Source: Halichoerus grypus
Lineage: Eukaryota > Chordata > Mammalia > Carnivora > Phocidae
NCBI RefSeq assembly: GCF_964656455.1
Contig: NC_135722.1
Location: 89,585,313 to 89,649,312, forward strand
Direction of reading: 5' to 3'
DNA length: 64,000 nucleotides
Shown: piece by piece, positions 43,522 to 54,399 of the stretch
How the letters are laid out: every line of letters begins with the position of its first letter
Numbering within the stretch: the stretch's first letter is position 1
Translations under genes and position numbers: made by a program
Notes under the pieces: generated by a model
Database searches by the model: none
The model's input: only the letters and a program-made list of their open reading frames with translations
Told to the model about the DNA's origin: nothing

Positions 43522-43755
43522 CATATTGTAGCTTTCTTTTTTTTTTTTTTTTTTTTAAAGATTTTATTTATTTGACAGAGAGAGAGATAGCGAGAGCAGG
43601 AACACAAGCAGGGGGAGTGGGAGAGGGAGAAGCAGGCTTCCCGCCGAGCAGGGAGCCCGATGTGGGACTCGATCCCGGGACCCCGGGATCATGACCTGAG
43701 CCGAAGGCAGACGCTTAACGACTGAGCCACCCAGGCGCCCATATTGTAGCTTTCT
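43522..43755 (-). mobile_element. Can-SINE near consensus, exact 16 bp target duplication
   Basis: Body 43538-43739. Reverse reading: GGGCGCCTGGGTGGCTCAG, GGGATCGAGTCCC, CATCGGGCTCCCTGCTCGGCGGG, CAAATAAATAAAATCTTT and an A tail of about 20. Flanks CATATTGTAGCTTTCT at 43522-43537 and 43740-43755 are exact. Among the youngest copies here. Confidence 0.97.
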
Positions 43756-45302
43756 CATCCCCTCTCTATCAGGAAGCTCATAATGTCTTTTTGTTTCAGC
43801 ATTGATAATGATTCCCACAAGGCATGGAAGCCTCTGGAGCAAGAATGAATGAGGCAGTCAGGCAGGCTATTCTTTTTCTGTCACTTGGTTAAGGTGATGT
43901 CTGCCAGATTTTCCCACCATTGTAGATAATAAGTAATCTATGGGGTGAGACCATGTGAATAACCGATTCTCTAATAGCCTGCCCTCAATGGATTTATCAT
44001 TTCGTCATTAATGGTCTTTGCATGAATTATTGCACTAGTGATTGCAAATGGTGATTCTTCGAATTCTATCACTTCTTCTATGTAGACAGGCTAGCATTCT
44101 TCTGTAAAGAACACCATCCCACCATCCACACACATACATGCTTATTGACTAACTTTTGGTCTTGAAATAATTATAGACCCACAAGAAGTTACAAAAATAT
44201 TCCAGAGGCTCTGTGTACCTGACACTTAGCTTCCCCCAGTGATAACATCCTACACAGTACATTATCAAAACCAAGAAGTTGACATTGGTGCAATGTGACT
44301 AGATTATGGATGTCATGTGGATTGTGCTACTTTATTTTTAATTTTTAAATTTTGTCTGAATTTTGCACTATCACTTTGGACTCATTTTTTTCATGGTATT
44401 ATAATCTATTACCACTGTTATTCTTTTTCACACTCAGACCATCTCAAGTCTGACCTGCGAGAAACCCTTCGAGCCAGCTCCGGGATCTTGTCATGAGCCA
44501 CCTCAGTCTTTGAACTATATTCTTTGGTTTCTTATACAACAAGATGTCTCAAGCTCCAGACCTGTAATTAGCCATTTCTCCAAGGAGCCCTGCTTTTTTC
44601 TTTCCTTTTTTTTTTTTTCTCAGAAACTTGATCTTGATTCCAAGCCTGGGTTTCTTTCACCGGCGAATGATATTTAGGTATAAGATCTGGGTTCCCAGTG
44701 AGTTAATTGCTATTGGAGTTTTACTTCAAAGACTTCTTTTGGGGATAAACCTGAGTTCAGACTGATTCCTCTCATTCAAAGCCAACATTACAGGAGTCTT
44801 CCTCCTGTTTCCCTATCTATCGTATATTTCTATACCCTCTTCTGCCTGGTTCCTATCACCATCAATATGTTTAACTCATTTGTTTAGTCCTACGATACAC
44901 TCAAAATGATTGGAATTACTGTACCAATACTTTACCGACAGCAGACCTACTAAGTAAATTCAAAGTGTCCTTACAGTTCTCTTTTTTATAACCCACTCAG
45001 AATATACAGTTGAAACACTGTGCTTGAATGTTTTGAGTTAATGATTTATTTTCTGTAAGGTTGCGCTATCAATTTGGTATTTGGTTGGCTTCCTTTGTTT
45101 CATTACATATTCTGTTTAAAGACTTGCTTCATATTTATCCTTACTGATCTAATTTTATTTTAAAATATAGGAAGCATTTATATGATTTATAAGTCAAAAT
45201 TATATGATAAGATGTATTCCAAGAAGTCTCACTATCACCTTTAATAATCCCTGCTCCCTTATTCTCGCACACCTCACATTTTCCTTAGTTTCGGGCTCAT
45301 GC

Positions 45303-45496
45303 TTCCTGCATTATTATTTTAAAATATTCATTTGTTTATTTTGAAAGGGGGAGGAGCAGAAGGAGGGAGAGTCTTAAGCTGACTCCATGCTAAGCATGTA
45401 GCCCAACACAGGGCTCAATCTGGTGACCCTGAGATCACGACCTGAGCTGAATCCAAGAGTCCATTGTATCCCCCAGGCATCCCTCCTGCATTACTT
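45303..45496 (-). mobile_element. Can-SINE, old diverged copy
   Basis: Body about 45316-45483. Reverse features: GGATGCCTGGGGGATAC, GTCGTGATCTCAGGGTCACC and CAAAATAAACAAATGAATATTTT. Target TTCCTGCATTATT (45303-45315) and CTCCTGCATTACT (45483-45495). Its 3' target copy was re-used by the next SINE. Confidence 0.85.
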
Positions 45497-45702
45497 TTTT
45501 TTTTTAAAGATTTTATTTATTTACTTGAGAGAGAGATAGCGAGAGAGAGAGAGCACAAGTGGGGAGGAGAGGGAGAAGCAGGCTCCCCGCTGAGCAGGGA
45601 GTCCAATGTGGGGCTCGATCCCGGGACCCTGAGATCATGACCTGAGCTGAAGGCAGACGCTTAACCGATTGAACCACCCAGGCATTCCTTGCATTCCTTT
45701 TT
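45484..45702 (-). mobile_element. Can-SINE inserted next to the previous SINE at the same target
   Basis: Body 45500-45685 in reverse: GCCTGGGTGGTTCAATCGG, GGGATCGAGCCCC, AAATAAATAAAATC and A tail. Target TCCTGCATTACTTTTT (45484-45499) and TCCTTGCATTCCTTTTT (45686-45702), imperfect. Confidence 0.9.
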
Positions 45703-46026
45703 GAAAATACAAGGAAATAAGTACACGTTTTCTCATTTCCCTCTTACATAAAAGGTAACCTACTACATTTACTCTCTCACGTCTTACCTCTTCCTCTTGA
45801 CATATCCTGGAAATCATTTCCTATCACTTCATAGAGAGTTTCTTCATTCTCTTTTACATTGTGTATATTCTCTAGTGTGGATATACCCTAGATTATTCAC
45901 CATATCTTCTATAAAAGAGCATTTAAGCTGACTCCAATGTCTTCTTACAACAAACAGCATCACAATAAATAACCTTATCACAAGTGGTTCATATTTGTGG
46001 AAATGTGTCTCAGGGTAAATCCCAAC

Positions 46027-46572
46027 AAGAATAATTGCTAGCTCAAATAAGTCAAAAAGAGAAAGACATGTATCATATGACCTCACTGATATGAGGAATT
46101 CTTAATCTCAGGAAACAAACTGAGGGTTGCTGGAGTGGGGGGTGGGGTGGGAGGGATGGGGTGACTGGGTGATAGACACTGGGGAGGGTATGTGCTCTAG
46201 TGAGCACTGTGAATTGTGCAAGACTGTTGAATCTCAGATCTGTACTTCTGAAACAAATAATGTAATATATGTTAAGAAAAAAAGAAGAAGAAGATAGCAG
46301 GAGGGGAAGAATGAAGGGGGGAAATCGGAGGGGGAGACGAACCATGAGAGACGATGGACTCTGAAAAACAAACTGAGGGTTCTAGAGGGGAGGGGGGTGG
46401 GAGGATGGGTTAGCCTGGTGATGGGTATTAAGGAGAGCACGTTCTGCATGGAGCACTGGGTGTTATGCACAAACAATGAATCATGGAACACACATCAAAA
46501 ACTAATGATGTAATTTATGGTGATTAACATAACAATAAAAAATTTTTAAAAAAGAATAATTGCTAGCTCAAA
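46027..46572 (+). mobile_element. Young 5'-truncated L1 with 21 bp target duplication
   Basis: Body 46048-46551: the end of ORF2 (GTCAAAAAGAGAAAGAC, CATATGACCTCACTGATATG) and the whole 3' UTR, ending AACATAACAATAAAAAATTTTTAAAA. The 21 bp duplication at 46027-46047 and 46552-46572 is exact and begins AAGAATAATTGCTAGC. The UTR holds two related halves, each with AAACAAACTGAGGGTT and a G-rich tract (46137-46161; 46387-46409), as in other carnivoran L1 UTRs. Confidence 0.96.
46137..46161 (+). other. G-quadruplex-capable tract in L1 3' UTR
   Basis: Runs of 6, 4, 3, 3 and 4 G separated by one or two bases (GGGGTGGGAGGGATGGGG at its end). A second such tract is at 46387-46409. G4-capable L1 3' UTR tracts are known for mammalian L1. 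Confidence 0.85.
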
Positions 46573-47383
46573 AAGTAAGTGCATAGTTTTGTTCAATATG
46601 CCAGATTTTCCTCCATGGAGACTGATCATTTTACTTTCTCATCCACAATTTATGGGAGTGCCTGTTTCCCTACAGCCTGGTCAAAGTGTGCATTGTCAAC
46701 CTTTTGAATTCTGCCAACCTGACAGATAAAACATAGCACCAAAGTGTACTTTTATTTTGCATTTCTCTTATTAACAGTAACTTTGAGCAGTTTTTAAAAA
46801 TGTTTAAAGACACTTTGTGTATATCGTTCTCTGAAATGTCTGCTTCTTTTGCAGACGTGTTTCTTTCAAGTTTTCAGACTTTCATTCCTTGATTTTCAAA
46901 TATTCTTTAGTATTACAGAGCTATTAGCCCTTTCTCTGTGATATATATTGCACATACTTTCTCCAAGTTTGCGGTTTGTTCTTTTGACTTTATTTGTGTG
47001 GATCTTTTTTTTTTTTGCTATGCAAAATTTTGGATTTTTAAAAAATATTTAAATATTTTTTTAAATATGTAACTTTTATCAGTCTTTTTCCTTATTAAAT
47101 CTGGATTTTCAATCATGATTGGAAGGACTTTCTCCACACTCAGATTATAAAGAAACTCACTCACTTGTGTGGTTTCTTTTCTTCTTTTTTTTTTTTCCAC
47201 ATTTAAATTTCTGATCCATGTGGAGGATATTTTAGAAGATGGTGTAAGATATGGATCTATTTTTATGTTTTCCCAAATGGCTATTCAATTGTCCAATCCT
47301 TTATTAAGAAGGATTTCCCAGAGCTTCTTGTATCTGGAGGGCTTCTGCACTCAAGAAGTCCCACAGTCAACACTAGGCATGTC

Positions 47384-47645
47384 AAAACAGAAATTGAGGG
47401 GCACCTGGGTGGCACAGTTGTTTGAGCCTCCAACCTTAGTTTCAGCTCTGGTCCTGATCTCAGAGTCATGATCTCAGGGTCATGATCTCAGGGTTGTGGG
47501 ATCGAGCCCCATGACAGGCTCCACAGTCAGTGAGGAGTCTGCCTGGGATTCTCTCTCTCCTTCTCTCTCTGCCCCTCCCCCCACGTGTGCTCTCTGTCCT
47601 CCCTCTCTCTAAAACAAATAAATCTTTAAAAAAAAAGAAATCAAC
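47384..47645 (+). mobile_element. Can-SINE with internal triplicated 17-mer
   Basis: Body 47399-47634: GGCACCTGGGTGGCACAG, GGGATCGAGCCCC, CT-rich part, AACAAATAAATCTTT. GATCTCAG(A/G)GTCAT occurs three times in a row (47457-47494), making it longer than usual. Flanks resemble AAAACAGAAATTGA and AAAAAAGAAATCAA. Confidence 0.9.
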
Positions 47646-48019
47646 ATTTAGAGAATTTTCTTTCTGTAACTGTTCAGTGTGATACTGCCAAACCCTGAAA
47701 GGAAGAGAAGATAGAGAAGATGCTGGAAAAAAATAATAATAAATAATACTGAGGAACTCAGAGTTTCTATATTATATATTTTGCTTAATATTTTTAAGAA
47801 ACATATGCTAATGACAGAAATTTCAAACTGAACAAAAAGTTGGATGGTGAAAAGTAAAATCACCTTCTTCTATCAGATCTCTTTAGAAGGCATCAGGGCC
47901 GCCAGGTTCTTCTGTATCCATCCACAGAGTCTATGCCTGTGCAGAGAAAATGAAAGAGAGAGAGAGAGATGCTTTTAATGAAAGAGGAGGAAACTGAGCT
48001 CATATCTATTGAAAGACCC
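47646..48019. other. AT-rich non-coding sequence, nothing recognised
   Basis: A short GA run lies at 47957-47969. No gene. Confidence 0.4.
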
Positions 48020-48200
48020 TTAAGTGTCAAACACGGATAAGTTATCACTCTTTACCAACAATCCATACCTTCCAACGGTTGTGTATTTTCATTCCATTTT
48101 ACAGATGAGAAATTGAGGTTCAGAGTGACCTGTCCAAAGACTTCAGTGCAAGGGGTGGATCTGGGTTTGAACCTCCACTGTCCTCTCTGTACTATGATGT
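48020..48200 (-). mobile_element. MIR SINE relic
   Basis: CATTCCATTTTACAGATGAGAAATTGAGGTTCAGAGTGACC and GGATCTGGGTTTGAACCTCC are clear reverse MIR features. Confidence 0.92.
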
Positions 48201-49257
48201 GCACATGCAGGGAAGGGGTGGTCACCATAGGTAAATGGCTGCTTGGAACTCATGGAGGCACTCGGTAGCATTCACAGCCTTCACCAGTGATGTGGCAGTA
48301 GGAGCAAAGGGATATCCAGATTGCACCAAGAAATGAACACGTCATGTCATATTCACTCTTGTGCTTCACATTCGTGCTCCTTGACTGGGAGCTCCCCATG
48401 ATGGTAAGGGCAGTTCATGCATCAGGGCAAAATCTCCCATCCCCAAACACTGATATTTTTCTGTAAGCTCAGCTATCAGGGGGAAAAAAAAGAAAGAAAA
48501 ATTTTTTAAAAACTGGATTGTATCAAGAAACATTAGCAGCTATGACTCAAAGATACACGGGGGGCAGATCTGTTGACTCAGAGGGTCCATTCCTTAGTCG
48601 CTTAGCAGCTTTTGCCACACTTTAATCTTTGAGAGAAAGAAAGTGATTTGCAAAGTGGGGGGAGGTAAAAATAAAGGACTGCAACAGAAGGATTTGCTTC
48701 TCAACAGCAGTTCCGTGGCAGCATGCAAGGAAAATATAGAGGAGAAAGCATTGTTATTCTATTCCAGAGAGAGGGCTTTTGAATACCGAAGTAGATGGGT
48801 GTCAATTTCTGTATATTAAAACATTCAAAACACAACTCTGTTCCCACAGAAGTTCCCTCTATTGTAGCAGAAATGTATTTTTTCTCATCTTTATGGATTA
48901 CAACTCAGTAGAAGTACACATGCTTAAAGGGGATGGGGGAGTGGGGGAACGGCTCTCCTGGAAAGTTCACAAGCTGTTTTCCATTTCCCTGGGGATTTTA
49001 CCATTTCTGGACTAAAGTCCTTGAACTCTCCATTCCTTTGATTGGGATGGGACTCTCCCCAACAGGCACTTCATTAGTACATGGTAGAGTTCTAGTTCAT
49101 GATCAATCCTACCTCGTCCCACCCTAGCTCCTTTCCACTACCCCCAATTTTCATCACCACAAAAGATTTTGGAGGCACTAGAATTCTGGATTCTGTACTT
49201 GAGCTAGACATGTGTATTTTTTATCTACTTTTAGATCACCAACTGCATACCTGCATT
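48201..49257. other. Non-coding sequence, nothing recognised
   Basis: About 1 kb with no clear repeat. Frames at 48779-49127 overlap without a domain. Confidence 0.4.
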
Positions 49258-49460
49258 TCTCTTGCAAGGATGCTGTAGGCCTTGCATAGATGCCCATTCT
49301 TGAATGGATGCCAATTCTTTCATGGATGCCCATCTTTGCAAGGATACCCATTCTTTCATGGATGCCCATCTTTGCAAGGATGTCGATCTTTGCATGGATG
49401 CCCATCCTTGCATAGATGTGCATTCTTGCTTGGATGCCCATCTTTGGATAGATGCTCATG
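49258..49460 (+). repeat. 18 bp minisatellite, about 11 diverged units
   Basis: Units like CATGGATGCCCATCTTTG repeat with 18 bp spacing. A 36 bp higher-order pattern (CCATTCTTTCATGG then CCCATCTTTGCAAGG) is visible at 49300-49385. Because 18 is a multiple of 3, open frames cross it on both strands, giving an MDAHLCKD-like repeat; I do not regard it as coding. Confidence 0.95.
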
Positions 49461-49799
49461 CAATGAGCTCTTTGCTGGAGGACAAGCTTCACTTCAGCAC
49501 CTAACCTCTGACCTCCCAGCCTTGCATTAATTCTTCTCCTTTTCTCCATCCTTTACCTAATTCCCTTCAACTTCTACTCTACTCTATTTAGATTCTAGCC
49601 AAGGACATATGCTATTCCCACTCATCTCTAAAGTCAGGAATATTCTTCTGCTCTTCCTAGCAAGTCTCCACACCCCTTCCCATTTAAAAATTTTATTCAA
49701 AATCCATGACTTATAACAAACCTCCTCTGAGTTTTTTTTAAATGTTTCAAATAACTCCATTCTTACCCTTTAACATCTGTCTACCCATCCATCAACTAG
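49461..49799. other. Non-coding sequence, nothing recognised
   Basis: No supported gene or repeat. Confidence 0.4.
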
Positions 49800-50060
49800 T
49801 GCATTTATTAGACACTTGCTATCTGCTAGACACTGCTAATAGGAGGGAAAGTGACATTTGTATAATGCTTTACCGTTTGCAAGGCAGTTTCACATCTGTT
49901 TTCCTATATGATCTCCATAATAACCCCTAAAGTAGGAAGGAAAGAATTAATTACTAATCCCATATTGCAGATTAGAAAACTAAGGCTCAGAGAGGTCAGG
50001 TGGGCACTACAAAATGACAAATCAAAATTTCAAACACAGATCTTGTTTGGAAGCTTAGGC
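49800..50060 (-). mobile_element. MIR SINE relic
   Basis: GCATTTATTAGACACTTGC, ATGATCTCCATAATAACCCC, TATTGCAGATTAGAAAACTAAGGCTCAGAGAGGTCAGG are reverse MIR features. Confidence 0.9.
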
Positions 50061-50559
50061 ACTTTGATTAACCATAAAGTTTATATATGTGACCATCCAT
50101 GCGCCCCTCCCCGAAGCCGACACACACAAACACACACAGAGTCTATCTTTGTAGTTGCAATTTGCTGTAAGCATGTTTTTCTGTTTTTCTAATGTGTTTG
50201 TTCTGTCTTCCCTTTAATCAATAAGGTCCCTATAGACTGGAGCCCAGAGTGGCTCTCTGAGCATGGTGCTGAAAGGGGTAAGGAAAAGTCAAATAAATCT
50301 GCAATACTTAAGAGCAAAGCTGGATAAAGGTTTCGACTTGCACAGATGCTGTCCCATCTGAATTGCAGCTAGAGGTACTAAAAAGCCCGTGCAGGGGGGC
50401 TCCCTGGTGTTTTACCCATCTAATAAGTATTAGTGGTTTTTTTTTTTTCAAAGCAATTTCCATTCCGTCAACACAACATAGGATAAATCAGCTCTGACAT
50501 CTCAGTCATACTCCCTCCCCTAACAGAAAAGCCAGTGCACAAGGAAAGCCCCCACAGTG
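50061..50559. other. Non-coding sequence, nothing recognised
   Basis: Short CACACAAACACACAC run near 50120. No gene. Confidence 0.4.
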
Positions 50560-50880
50560 GGCATATAATTATCATCAAACTGCACACCCATTTCGCAAGG
50601 ATCCTTTTGCATTGCTAGAGAACTGGATTCATCAGCACGGGCACGGTGGTTTTGCATCTCTTAATTTACTACCAAACACTCCTTCTCTCCTGAGAGGAGA
50701 TGTTTTGTTACGTGTAATTAGGCCATGTACGCAATCCTACGTGGGACCTGTTATTTCGGCACAGGAGGATTACAGAGCTGTCTCCAGGTGGGGAATGGTG
50801 ACATGCTGTATGAACAAAGGTATGCTGCGTGTTCATTTGCAAAGCTCCGCTGGCTTGGCGCAGGCTAGAGTGGGGAGATG
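50560..50880. promoter_or_regulatory. Candidate conserved regulatory block
   Basis: Non-repetitive. TTTTGCATTGC, GGTTTTGCATCTCTTAATTTAC, a TAATTA at 50715-50720 (GTGTAATTAGG) and an octamer-like ATTTGCAAA at 50835-50843. Composition resembles developmental enhancers. Inference only. Confidence 0.25.
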
Positions 50881-51559
50881 TTAGGGCTAGAGGCACACGT
50901 GGGCTCAGCAACTCTAATTGTCTGGGGCCTAGAGGTTCAGAAGATAATGGCTGAAGCATATGGTTTCTACAGCTTCTAAGGTTTTCTGCCTCCTGAGAGC
51001 AAGGCCGGCAACCAGCCACCACAAGGCTGAAGGGCCTGGCAGTGACTTCGTTGGACACATGCTGGGGACCAGGAAATCTCTATGCAGAGCTGCATCTGCT
51101 TTTCTGGGCTTCAGAGAATAAGGGTCCTTCGGGGTCTTGAGCTCCGATCTGGGGCCTTTTCCTTGTGAAAGCCTGAAACCCTTAATTCCCAGCATCACCT
51201 GAAATGAAACTCTTAAGCTCCGTCTCACACCAGAAGCCAAATGAAAAGAGAGCACTGAAGCACCATCTAACCTGTCTCAAAAATTCTTCACTAACTTGTT
51301 TAGAACCTGCACTCATGACTCAAACTGTACTAGAAAAAGCTGTTCATAATCTGAGTCAGTCAGTCAAAAACATACATTAGCTTTCGTCCTGAGCTGTCTT
51401 TCTTTTCCTGCTAATGATGGAGAAGCAAGACCTGTTGGAATGACTTCAGGCCAAGTATTTCACAGAAGCCAGAAGCACGCTTGTCAGACGGGAGGAGGGA
51501 GGCATTTGACACCAACCACTAGACTCGTGGTTAGGAAGGCCTAGAGTGTGGACATGCTT
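50881..51559. other. Non-coding sequence, nothing recognised
   Basis: Two overlapping minus-strand frames (50708-51255) without a recognised domain. Single-copy-looking. Confidence 0.4.
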
Positions 51560-51720
51560 TGGATCAGAGGTTCCCAGTTCCTGCTTGATCACGTACTAAC
51601 TATGTGACCTTGAGCCTCCATTGTCTCAGATACCCAACAATGATGATAGAAATAACATATGACCTCTCTCCCAGGGCCTTGGTGAGAATGGAATGAGAAA
51701 TGGCCACGAAAGAGTAGTTT
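51560..51720 (+). mobile_element. MIR SINE relic
   Basis: ATCACGTACTAACTATGTGACCTTGAGCC, ATTGTCTCAGATACCCAACAATGATGATAG and CTTGGTGAGAATGGAATGAG. Confidence 0.88.
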
Positions 51721-51959
51721 GCTAAACCATATTCCGCTGCACAAAGGGAAGGCCCTGTTATCCATAATAGTGACTCTTCCTGCCGGCAATAGCTCTAACC
51801 TGGGAGTTGGGGAGGGGGCTGCTCCCCCAGCGTGCCTGGCTCAGCTAAGTCCCTTTGTGAAGGAACAGCACTCAGGAGCCACGAGTGTGCCCGTCACTCA
51901 CCAAGGGACCGCTGTCAGAAGGTGCTGGAGGAGAGGCGCCAAGGCCTTGTGTCCCTCGG
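51721..51959. other. Non-coding sequence, nothing recognised
   Basis: Single-copy-looking, GC-balanced. Confidence 0.4.
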
Positions 51960-52245
51960 GTTGGACACAGCATAATTGTTTTGACATATGATGGAATTTG
52001 TCCTCGCATAGGTCAGAAAAAAGCCCAATACTGATGCTTTTCATCTAATTTCAATTACAGTCATTAAAACCCTTACTCCTGAGTCAAACCTTCCAAAAAG
52101 CCATCAATGACAGCCCATTACAGATGAGTTATTTATAGCGGCGCATGTTAATTTTACAGTACCACAGACCAATGATTCATGGCTTGGCATTAGTGAGAGA
52201 CATCATTCACTGGGCTGAGTGGTCTCTGACATAACAAGCACTTCT
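51960..52245. promoter_or_regulatory. Candidate conserved regulatory block
   Basis: Non-repetitive, with ATCTAATTTCAATTACAGTCATTAAAACC, GAGTTATTTATAGCGG and ACCAATGATTCATGG; homeodomain, MEF2-like and CCAAT motifs. No evidence beyond composition and absence of repeats. Confidence 0.22.
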
Positions 52246-53609
52246 CTGTGTCTCAGCAGGGACGATTCAAGGCCTCAGACTTAAGGGCCAGACCTCGCAC
52301 AGAGCAGAATAACCAGAGCATCTTGGCTTTGGCCCATTCCACCCGTGGAGAACTTCTGCCCTCGGTGGGGAATAACAGTACAATCTGCTTTGGTATTGGA
52401 GTGTGATACCTATAGGATTCTGGCTGGCATGATACTGGGCCTGCGCCAGAGTTTCAGCTTTTCTTTCTCACAATCACAGCTATTAGTACAGGCATTCAGT
52501 AGACCTCATATTATTTGCTGCTATTCAATTACTCACGGGGGATCTGATATTCACCTGGACCTGATGGAAAAAGATGGCTCTGGGGCCATCAAAAGCCCAG
52601 TATCCTTTTATCCAAACTACTCCAACCTCAAGTTCATAAGTGCCACTTTGACCGATCAATATTGGGTCTCTTGATTCTTGGTCTATTTGTAGCTAAAATT
52701 CTCCCCCTTGATTAAAAATTCACCAAGAGGCAGCCTGATGTGACATTTATGAGTTCCTGGAAGTCCATAAATGTTGAATGTTAGAAATTAGCACCGAGTT
52801 GTTTAGATGATAAAAAGTGGTAAGCAAGCAAGGGGGCTAATATTCAACACTTCTATATTTTTATTGTCTATGGACAACTTCCTAAAAAGCATTTCTGTGT
52901 TTGATGAAACTTTGTACCGGTCCCTACCTCTAAATTAAACCCAGTGAAGCTGAATTGGTCTCCATGAAACTAACTGCCCTATTTCCTTCCAACTTCGTAA
53001 CTCTTTGGCAATGGGTAGCTTGCCCAAGTTCCCTGCTCTGTTCTAATAGGGGCCAGATAAACACTGAAGTGAATTACTTTTTTGCTCTTTTTTCATATGA
53101 TAGTAGCTCTGAAATCATCAGGAGGATAAGTTAGTAAAAATAAATTTGTGACCTCATTATTTGGGAGTTTTCAACCACAAAACTGTTCCACACTCCATCC
53201 ATAATTATTTCTTTCAAATTATCTCCTACCCACATCCCAGAACTTTTCTGAGACTCTGTTCCCGTCTTTTAAGCTACTTCTTCAGACGTTTCTATAATGT
53301 ACTCCCTATAGACCTTTCTGGGCCATTGATTATGGTTCCAGGAGTTTTGCATCTTCCTGGGAGGCCTTGTCTAGTCTAGGCTGAAGTCAGTGATGACACA
53401 GAGAAGGTTAAATGACTAAGACTCTAATCACCACCCTGAGTACCATTCTACTTTTACTGCACAGCCGTCCAGAGAGTTGGTATCTGGAATTTCAATTCTG
53501 CCAGGTTGCTGGTACATTTTACAAAATATAATGAGATGCTCTTCTTGACTCTCAGATGGAGAAACCTAGAAATGTGCTATATTATGCATGGATGCAGGGA
53601 AGTACAATG
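52246..53609. other. Non-coding sequence, nothing recognised
   Basis: About 1.4 kb. A 109-codon plus frame (52345-52674) has no domain. No clear repeat. Confidence 0.4.
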
Positions 53610-53830
53610 GGAAGAGGACAGAAGCTAGAGCCAAGTTGTTTGACTTATCTCCAAGCTCTACCATTTATTAGGGTGTGACCTTGTTCTTTACCTTCTCTGT
53701 GCACCAATTTTGTCTTCCGTAAAATGAGGGTGATCATGGTACCTGTCTCAGAGGGTTGTTATGAGAGAGTAAATGAGCTGATATTTGAGGGCGTTACCTA
53801 GCACATAGTAAATACTGGGTAAGTGTTTGT
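53610..53830 (+). mobile_element. MIR SINE relic, nearly full length
   Basis: AAGCTCTACCATTTATTAGGGTGTGACC, TTTGTCTTCCGTAAAATGAGG, GAGGGTTGTTATGAGAGAGTAAATGAGC and CCTAGCACATAGTAAATACTGG. Confidence 0.93.
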
Positions 53831-53834
53831 TAAA

Positions 53835-54150
53835 TAAGAGACTTTTTAATTTAAGAAATATTTATAGAATACCCACTGTCCACTGTACAACATGGTGTTA
53901 AGCAAGGTGGGAATGTTAGAAAATGAACAAAATATGTCAGGCTTTAAGGACAGTTTGGGGAGGGGCATTGGAGTATACTCAAGTAACCAAAAGAGTGGGG
54001 CTGGTACATGTTATTTGCAGGTCTATCACACAAAGGTAATGATGGACATACAATGGAGGGAGGGACCACTGTACCTGGGAGCGGACTAAGAAGGTCACAC
54101 AAGAAGAGATGATATTCAAATTGTTCCTTAGAGGTGAGTAGTATTTCCAA
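53835..54150 (-). mobile_element. L2-like relic
   Basis: AAGAAATATTTATAGAATACCC, ACAACATGGTGTTAAGC and GATGATATTCAAATTGTTCC are compatible with a reverse L2 3' end. Diverged. Confidence 0.55.
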
Positions 54151-54399
54151 GGGCACTCAATGTGGAGCTATTGGCAGAAGGATACCCCGTACACCCAGCA
54201 CCAGCACAGAGCCAAACTCCTACCCTCCGTGTTCACCAATCCCCTATTTGTCTCCGCTGTGTGCCTCATGTCCCAGGTCTGCCTTCCTTTCTTCCTCTTA
54301 CTCCATCCCTCTCTCCACTTGCAAATTTCTACCACTGGCCTCACTTTTTCTCCAAACACTTTCTTCTTATTTTATCTCTCTTTCAATCTCAAAAGTAAC
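54151..54399. other. Pyrimidine-rich non-coding sequence
   Basis: Three overlapping open frames in all plus frames reflect C/T-rich composition. No gene. Confidence 0.4.

Larger units (their letters stand above)
42900..47330 (-). mobile_element. Old L1M-like composite, interrupted by four younger elements
   Basis: AT-rich sequence that reads like reverse strands of old L1: AAGTTTTTATTTTTAAAACTTTC, TGGTTAAGGTGATGTCTGCCAG, CCCCCAGTGATAACATCC, GTCATTTTACTTTC and ending TTTTCCCAAATGGCTATTCAATTGTCCAATCC. Three Can-SINEs (43538, 45316, 45500) and a younger L1 (46048) are inserted in it. It may be more than one old L1. Confidence 0.62.

Noticed and set aside
49178..49549. Repeat protein on either strand of the 18 bp minisatellite
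   Set aside because: Frames are open on both strands because of the period. No start context, conservation or known repeat fold.
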